10,435 bases of DNA. It comes from Dehalococcoidia bacterium UBA2160. Lineage in GTDB: Bacteria > Chloroflexota > Dehalococcoidia > Lucifugimonadales > UBA1123. Numbering within the stretch: position 1 is the stretch's first letter; the number at the start of each line of letters is the position of its first letter. The stretch is taken from positions 1-10,435 of the forward strand of contig DCWO01000091.1 of NCBI GenBank assembly GCA_002328865.1, given 5' to 3'. Shown here one piece after another: positions 6,980 to 10,435 of the stretch. The position numbers and the translations under genes are program-made. The notes under the pieces were generated by a model. The model worked only from the letters and a program-made list of their open reading frames with translations, ran no database searches and was not told the DNA's origin.

Positions 6980-7468
6980 ATGCAAGCCGTCGTAAGGGCA
7001 TCAAGGGCCGACGACTACAAAGACGTCTACGACGTGTACACGTGTCCGGGCGTGATGAGGAACACCGCCGGGCTGCCGTACGTATCGCTCGACTACTGGC
7101 ACCAGAGGATGTCATCGGCCAGTCCGGGCGAGCAAATGCTGGTGGCCGAGATTGACGGCAGAGTTGTCGCTTCCATAAACCTCCACTGCGGCCGAAACCG
7201 CATGGCGCACACGGCCCGGTTCAGCATGGGTGTCCACGACGACTTCCAAGGCAAAGGCATCGGCCGCCAACTCATGGAGGCCATGCTGGACCTGTCCGAG
7301 CAATGGCTCAACATCCGCCGCATCGAGCTCCAAGTCTACACAGACAACGAACCGGCCATCGCTTTGTACACCGGCTTCGGCTTCGCGATCGAGGGCACAC
7401 ACCGAGCCTACGCCTTTCGCGACGGCCGTTACGTCGATGCGCACACGATGGCGCGGGTGCGGGTGTAG
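6980..7468 (+). CDS. AaaT/YhhY-like GNAT N-acetyltransferase, second of a tandem pair
   Basis: The protein has 162 residues from the ATG chosen by the strong SD. It is plainly a duplicate of the gene before it: both share YTCPG/WTCPG, RNT near the N-terminus, VHDDFQGKGIGRQLM against VHDDYQNKGEGRQLV, RRIEL, TDNEPAIALY, FAIEGTHRAYAF and a final YVDAHTMARV. Its acetyl-CoA loop (Q-G-K-G-I-G) is closer to consensus than that of its neighbour. The middle regions, where substrate is usually bound, differ most (SASPGEQMLVAEID here), so the two copies may have different substrates. The gap to the first copy is 54 bases with no terminator, so both probably belong to the selB transcript. Amino-acid acetylation is an inference from resemblance to YhhY. 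Confidence 0.85.
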   Translation: MQAVVRASRADDYKDVYDVYTCPGVMRNTAGLPYVSLDYWHQRMSSASPGEQMLVAEIDGRVVASINLHCGRNRMAHTARFSMGVHDDFQGKGIGRQLMEAMLDLSEQWLNIRRIELQVYTDNEPAIALYTGFGFAIEGTHRAYAFRDGRYVDAHTMARVRV

Positions 7469-7488
7469 CCCGACGCCGACCTGAAACC

Positions 7489-7516
7489 TTGACCTCTGGG
7501 CGAGTTCCATAGTAAT
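7489..7516 (+). promoter_or_regulatory. Possible promoter for the small-gene cluster
   Basis: TTGACC (7489-7494) is followed after 16 bases by AGTAAT (7511-7516), with an A+T-rich stretch (TATTATTCAATTAT) just after it. The boxes are about 52 bases before the start at 7568. Only the -35 is a good match. The A+T richness stands out against the neighbouring genes. Confidence 0.4.
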
Positions 7517-7567
7517 GGTATTATTCAATTATGAGGGTGCAAGAATCTAAACCGCGGAGACTGTTGC

Positions 7568-7799
7568 ATGACCCAGGTTGGCGATTCGATTACATTACAG
7601 ATTCGCGGAGCGCCCGATACCGGGACCGCAGTGGCTTCCGGTCGCACGTCCTTCACTGTTGATCCTGGTGCGAGCATCTCCGTCGAAGGCACGATTGTCG
7701 AAGACCACGGGGATAATTGGGGGGGTTGAGCTAACAGTTACCTTTGGAGGCAGGAACAGGATAATGGTATCCAAGCGCGCCGAAGGTGCGCTTGGATGA
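7568..7799 (+). CDS. Small unrecognised protein, reading frame broken at a run of seven G
   Basis: ATG at 7568 has a good SD (GGAGA at 7556-7560, seven bases away). As written, the frame gives 53 residues, starting MTQVGDSITLQIRG and ending NWGG at a TGA (7727-7729) just after seven G (7719-7725). If one G is removed, the frame continues as GVELTVTFGGRNRIMVSK and ends AEGALG with TGA at 7797-7799, for about 76 residues. The alternating hydrophobic pattern after the G run (VELTVTF) and the stop overlapping the next start as ATGA both suggest the longer form is the true or ancestral gene. The whole protein looks beta-rich, with no signal peptide or membrane helix. The break may be a sequencing error, a real mutation, a slippage site or a phase switch. 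No family is recognised. Confidence 0.55.
7768..7798 (+). promoter_or_regulatory. Hairpin that buries the start codon and SD of the membrane-protein gene
   Basis: Positions 7771-7781 pair with 7785-7795 in an 11-base-pair stem (one G-U) closed by a GAA loop. The stem extends by three more pairs (7768-7770 with 7796-7798, one of them a wobble) that include the ATG itself. GAAGG at 7782-7786, the only SD-like site at the right distance from this ATG, lies in the loop and top of the stem. The downstream start should be poorly accessible unless an upstream ribosome melts the hairpin. There is no U-tract, so a terminator is unlikely. Confidence 0.7.
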
Positions 7800-8163
7800 A
7801 TGCGATTCGAAGTCCGATTGGCGCGCTCGGAGCGTTAATGGTGTTGATCAATGCTATAGCGGCCGGTACGCTATTTCCTCTTGAAAAACAACCCGAACTT
7901 CAACGTCTCATAGTCTATGGCATCCTCGTTTTCATGTTCCTAGTTGTATTCATGGTGTGGTGGTTGTTGTGGTACATACTGGTAAAAAGATAAAAAGAAA
8001 AGAGCCGTGGTGGTTATTCGATCCAGCGACCTTGGACCCTGCCGCACAACTGGCTGTTATCACGGGCGGTGAAAGACGCGACGTGGCTGGTCCCGACGTG
8101 CTGTCATTTCGGGTGACTCCGCCCGATGCGATAAGTCCCGAAGCCGATGATGTCGACAAGTAA
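7796..8163 (+). CDS. Small two-helix membrane protein with a cytosolic tail, frame broken at an A-rich run
   Basis: From ATG 7796 the frame as written ends at TAA 7991-7993 after 65 residues. It contains two hydrophobic segments, about 8-29 (ending AAGTLFPL) and 38-62 (very rich in V, L, F, W, Y). Just before that stop is an A-rich run (7984-8001). Slipping back one base there continues as KKIKRKEPWWLFDPATLDP and runs to TAA at 8161-8163, about 122 residues in all. The basic cluster right after the second helix and the short W/F/P-rich tail make sense as one inner-membrane protein with a cytosolic extension. Small proteins with two helices and a similar tail of the pattern L-(Y/F)-x-P-x-(D/T) are familiar, but I cannot name the family. 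The tail could instead be a separate gene starting at a GTG near 7957. The start overlaps the previous stop as ATGA and is buried in a hairpin. Confidence 0.55.
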
Positions 8164-8178
8164 GGCCATTGGGGAAGT

Positions 8179-8427
8179 GTGTCCTTGAGCGGTTTAGGTT
8201 TGCCCGAGGACACCTGCGGGGCCGATCTGTCATGCCGTCAAGTTAATGGCGAACCGAATGATCTAACCAGTGTCCTCGGTTCCGCCAAACCTCCTTCGAT
8301 AAGTGCGTCGAAGACTTTGGATTCTACTTTCGGACAACCCGTCGACCTGTCGGTAGCGCCTGCGATGAGCAGCCCATCCATCCCGATGCACATCGAGCAG
8401 ATTAGCGAAACTCTGTACGCGCTCTGA
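8179..8427 (+). CDS. Possible small unrecognised protein, 82 residues
   Basis: The frame opens at GTG 8179, 15 bases after the TAA that ends the preceding frame, and it lies in that same frame, so the two could once have been one gene. GGGGA at 8171-8175 is a possible SD but sits only three bases from the GTG; TTG at 8185 would be better spaced. The product is hydrophilic, rich in S, P, L and A, with two cysteines (DTCGADLSC) near residue 15 and a more ordered end (IPMHIEQISETLYAL). No domain is recognised. It ends 28 bases before the convergent stop of the glycosidase gene. The open length and position argue for a gene, while the low-complexity composition argues for caution. Confidence 0.4.
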   Translation: MSLSGLGLPEDTCGADLSCRQVNGEPNDLTSVLGSAKPPSISASKTLDSTFGQPVDLSVAPAMSSPSIPMHIEQISETLYAL

Positions 8428-8455
8428 CCCCGATATGCGCATTAATACGCCCCCG

Positions 8456-10279
8456 CTAATCCGCAGCCGACGCTAGGTTCGATCGGGTCGATGCACCGCC
8501 GAGGGCGCGGCTGAGGTTGCGGGCAGTGTGGACGAGCCCGATGTGGCTGTAAGCCTGCGGGAAGTTGCCCAGGGCCTCTTTGGTCCAGGGGTTGATCATC
8601 TCCGCGAACAGACCGACGTGGTTGGCGTACGAGAGCAACTCTTCGAAGCACTCCTTGGCCTCCTGCACACGCCCAGCGGCGATCAGATTGCCGATGTACC
8701 AGAAGCTCAGGATCGTGAAGGCGCCCTCGGTCTGTCCTCCCAATCCGTCGTCTACAGCCACGGGGTTGTATCGACGGATGAGCGGGCCGACGCCTAATTC
8801 GTCGGATATCGCCTCCATCGTCGAGATCACTCGCGGGTCGTTGGGCGGCAGGAAACCGACGAACGGCATCACCAGATTGCTGGCGTCGAGGGCATCGGTG
8901 GCGTAATGTTGCGCGAACGCCTGTTTCTCGGCGCTCCAGCCGTGCTCCAGCACGTCTTGCCTGATCGCGTCGGCGGTGTGCCGCCATCGCTCCACGTCGT
9001 TATCGATGCCCAGCCCATGGGCTATGGCGATAGCTCGGTCGAGCCCGGTCCAGCACATAACCTTCGAGTAAACGAAGTGCTGCTTCGGCCCGCGCACCTC
9101 CCACACACCCCTGTCCTTGTCCCGCCAGTGATCGCAGATCAAATTGGCGAAACGTTTGACCAGGGACCATGCCTCGTCCGACACTGCTCCCCCATTGGCC
9201 CGCAGTGTGTCGAAACACAGGATGACTTCGCCGAAGACGTCGAGTTGGACCTGCCCGACCGCGCGGTTGCCGACCCGGACGGGGGACGACCCCTTATACC
9301 CTTCCAGATGGTCAAGGTCGGCCGTTTTCAGCGACGAGTTCGATTTGATGCCGTACAGGATCTTGGGCTTGTCTGTTATCAATCTGCACTGGTCAAGCAG
9401 CCAACGTTGATACTGCTCGGCGCGCTCGACCTGTCCCATGCGAAAGAGTACGTCCATGGTGAAGCTTGAATCCCGCAGCCAGGAGTACCGGTAGTCCCAG
9501 TTGCGGGAACCTCCGATCGCTTCTGGCAGCGAGGTTGTGGGCGCCGCGATCACGGCGCCGGTGGGGGCGTAGATCATGAGCTGCAGCAGCAGGAACGACC
9601 GAACCACGTCATCCCGCCACAACCCGTCGTAGGTCATGCCGGAGGCCATCACCTCCCAGTAGACCTTCGTTTGAGCAAATTTCGACATCGTGTGATAGGA
9701 CCCGATTCGTTGAGGGCGCCTCGAGCCGTAGGCCAGCACGAAGACAACCTCCTCGCCTGCTCGAAGCGTGAACTTTGCGACGGCCTCACCGTCCTCGATT
9801 TCCATCTGTGCGTCGCTCACCAGAGTCAACATCTGCCGGTTGCCGCGTGCGACAACTCCATCGCTGACACGGCTCAGAGCCACCTCGGACCGACCGTAGT
9901 CGGGACTGGGTTGGAAGGTGCACGCCACGTCGACCGTGCCGCTTGTACAGCGCACGACGCGGTGGATCTCGTGCGGGCAGGAGTCGCCGGATCTGCCGTT
10001 GCCCAACGGCATGAAATCGGTCAGCGACATTTGACCCGTTGGGGTGGTGAATCGAGTCGACAGGATGTTGGTGTTGGGCAGGTAGGACTGGATCCGAGAG
10101 TTGGGCACTCGGGGCGCGATCTGGAACCGCCCGCCTTTGCGATCGTCTAGGATGGCGGCGAAGACGCTGGGCGAGTCAAAGTGTGGGAAGCAACACCAGT
10201 CGATGGAACCGTCGGTTCCAACAAGTGCCGCAGAATTCATATCGCCAATCAGGCCGTACTGGTCGATGGGCTTGTACAC
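8456..10279 (-). CDS. Glycoside hydrolase family 15 protein (glucoamylase/trehalase type)
   Basis: The protein has 607 residues, the normal length for bacterial and archaeal GH15 enzymes, which release glucose from alpha-glucans or split trehalose by an inverting mechanism. The N-terminus has the family signature PIDQYGLIGDMNSAALV then GSIDW and FDSPSVFA, opening the beta-sandwich domain. The (alpha/alpha)6 catalytic domain begins near 225 and holds SRNWDYRYSWLRDSSF (258-273). The general acid is expected at E394 in GVWEVRGP and the general base at E560 in GLFAEM, followed by GNFPQAYSHIGL (571-582). No signal peptide is present, so it should act inside the cell on glycogen-like polymers or trehalose; the choice between them cannot be made by eye. 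The GTG start is the only in-frame option after the upstream TAG, and its SD is weak. It stands alone and converges on the small-gene cluster. Confidence 0.92.
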   Translation of the reverse strand: MYKPIDQYGLIGDMNSAALVGTDGSIDWCCFPHFDSPSVFAAILDDRKGGRFQIAPRVPNSRIQSYLPNTNILSTRFTTPTGQMSLTDFMPLGNGRSGDSCPHEIHRVVRCTSGTVDVACTFQPSPDYGRSEVALSRVSDGVVARGNRQMLTLVSDAQMEIEDGEAVAKFTLRAGEEVVFVLAYGSRRPQRIGSYHTMSKFAQTKVYWEVMASGMTYDGLWRDDVVRSFLLLQLMIYAPTGAVIAAPTTSLPEAIGGSRNWDYRYSWLRDSSFTMDVLFRMGQVERAEQYQRWLLDQCRLITDKPKILYGIKSNSSLKTADLDHLEGYKGSSPVRVGNRAVGQVQLDVFGEVILCFDTLRANGGAVSDEAWSLVKRFANLICDHWRDKDRGVWEVRGPKQHFVYSKVMCWTGLDRAIAIAHGLGIDNDVERWRHTADAIRQDVLEHGWSAEKQAFAQHYATDALDASNLVMPFVGFLPPNDPRVISTMEAISDELGVGPLIRRYNPVAVDDGLGGQTEGAFTILSFWYIGNLIAAGRVQEAKECFEELLSYANHVGLFAEMINPWTKEALGNFPQAYSHIGLVHTARNLSRALGGASTRSNLASAAD

Positions 10280-10364
10280 CGAGGCCGCACACTCTTCCCA
10301 GGTCTAAGGTCGATGCCTCCGGAAAACGACTCCCCGCTTTCCGTCCCCAGACCGTCGATGCTCC

Positions 10365-10393
10365 AGTCTATGGTCAGCTTAGCCCATGCCCAA
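10365..10393 (-). promoter_or_regulatory. Weak possible promoter for the GH15 gene
   Basis: On the minus strand TTGGGC (10388-10393) and TAGACT (10365-10370) are exactly 17 bases apart, about 86 bases before the GTG. Matches to consensus are only three and four of six. The rest of 10280-10435 shows no gene. Confidence 0.25.
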
Positions 10394-10435
10394 CAAGATT
10401 GGTAGGGGCGGAAGTACCCATATAGTGTGGTTATT

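Noticed and set aside
8428..8455. Imperfect palindrome around ATTAAT between the convergent genes as a bidirectional terminator
   Set aside because: The arms are only three or four bases and imperfect, with no T-run on either strand.
10309..10364. Direct repeat GTCGATGC-CTCC / GTCGATGCTCC upstream of the GH15 gene
   Set aside because: The copies are short and differ by one base. Two copies of about 11 bases in GC-rich DNA are easily chance.

Overview
The window looks like bacterial chromosome of moderately high G+C, with short intergenic gaps, frequent GTG starts and clear Shine-Dalgarno (SD) sites. The lineage cannot be fixed from sequence alone. A GC-rich uncultured bacterium, for example Chloroflexota or Actinobacteriota, would fit, but this is a weak guess. 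The one solid physiological clue is a complete SelB, so the organism probably inserts selenocysteine at UGA codons.

Left part (1-2657). The window opens inside a superfamily 1 helicase whose C-terminus carries a DUF559/MTES_1575-type nuclease fold. It is followed on the same strand by a class I SAM-dependent methyltransferase with its own ribosome binding site. On the minus strand lies a pair read leftward: a ketopantoate-reductase-family dehydrogenase (2744-3778) and then a two-domain GNAT acetyltransferase (1635-2657).

Middle (3779-7468). A divergent intergenic region holds a good minus-strand promoter, two strong hairpins and an extended -10 promoter facing right. The rightward operon is selB, then an unrecognised 166-residue protein, then two tandem AaaT/YhhY-like GNAT acetyltransferases. 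The gaps are small, and one junction is an ATGA stop/start overlap.

Right part (7469-8427). This is the unusual stretch. It is more A+T-rich and has a promoter-like site followed by a cluster of very small genes. The first (7568-7799) is broken by a run of seven G. The second is a two-helix membrane protein (7796-8163) broken at an A-rich run. A third small reading frame (8179-8427) follows. The stop/start overlap of the first two is buried in a 14-bp hairpin that pairs the start codon and puts its SD at the loop end. This suggests tight translational coupling that would depend on the state of the G run. Sequencing error or gene decay explains the two frame breaks equally well.

Right end (8428-10435). 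A full-length family GH15 glucoamylase/trehalase-type glycosidase is encoded on the minus strand, with both catalytic glutamates visible and a weak promoter upstream. No tRNA, rRNA, CRISPR array, insertion sequence or classical U-tract terminator was recognised.
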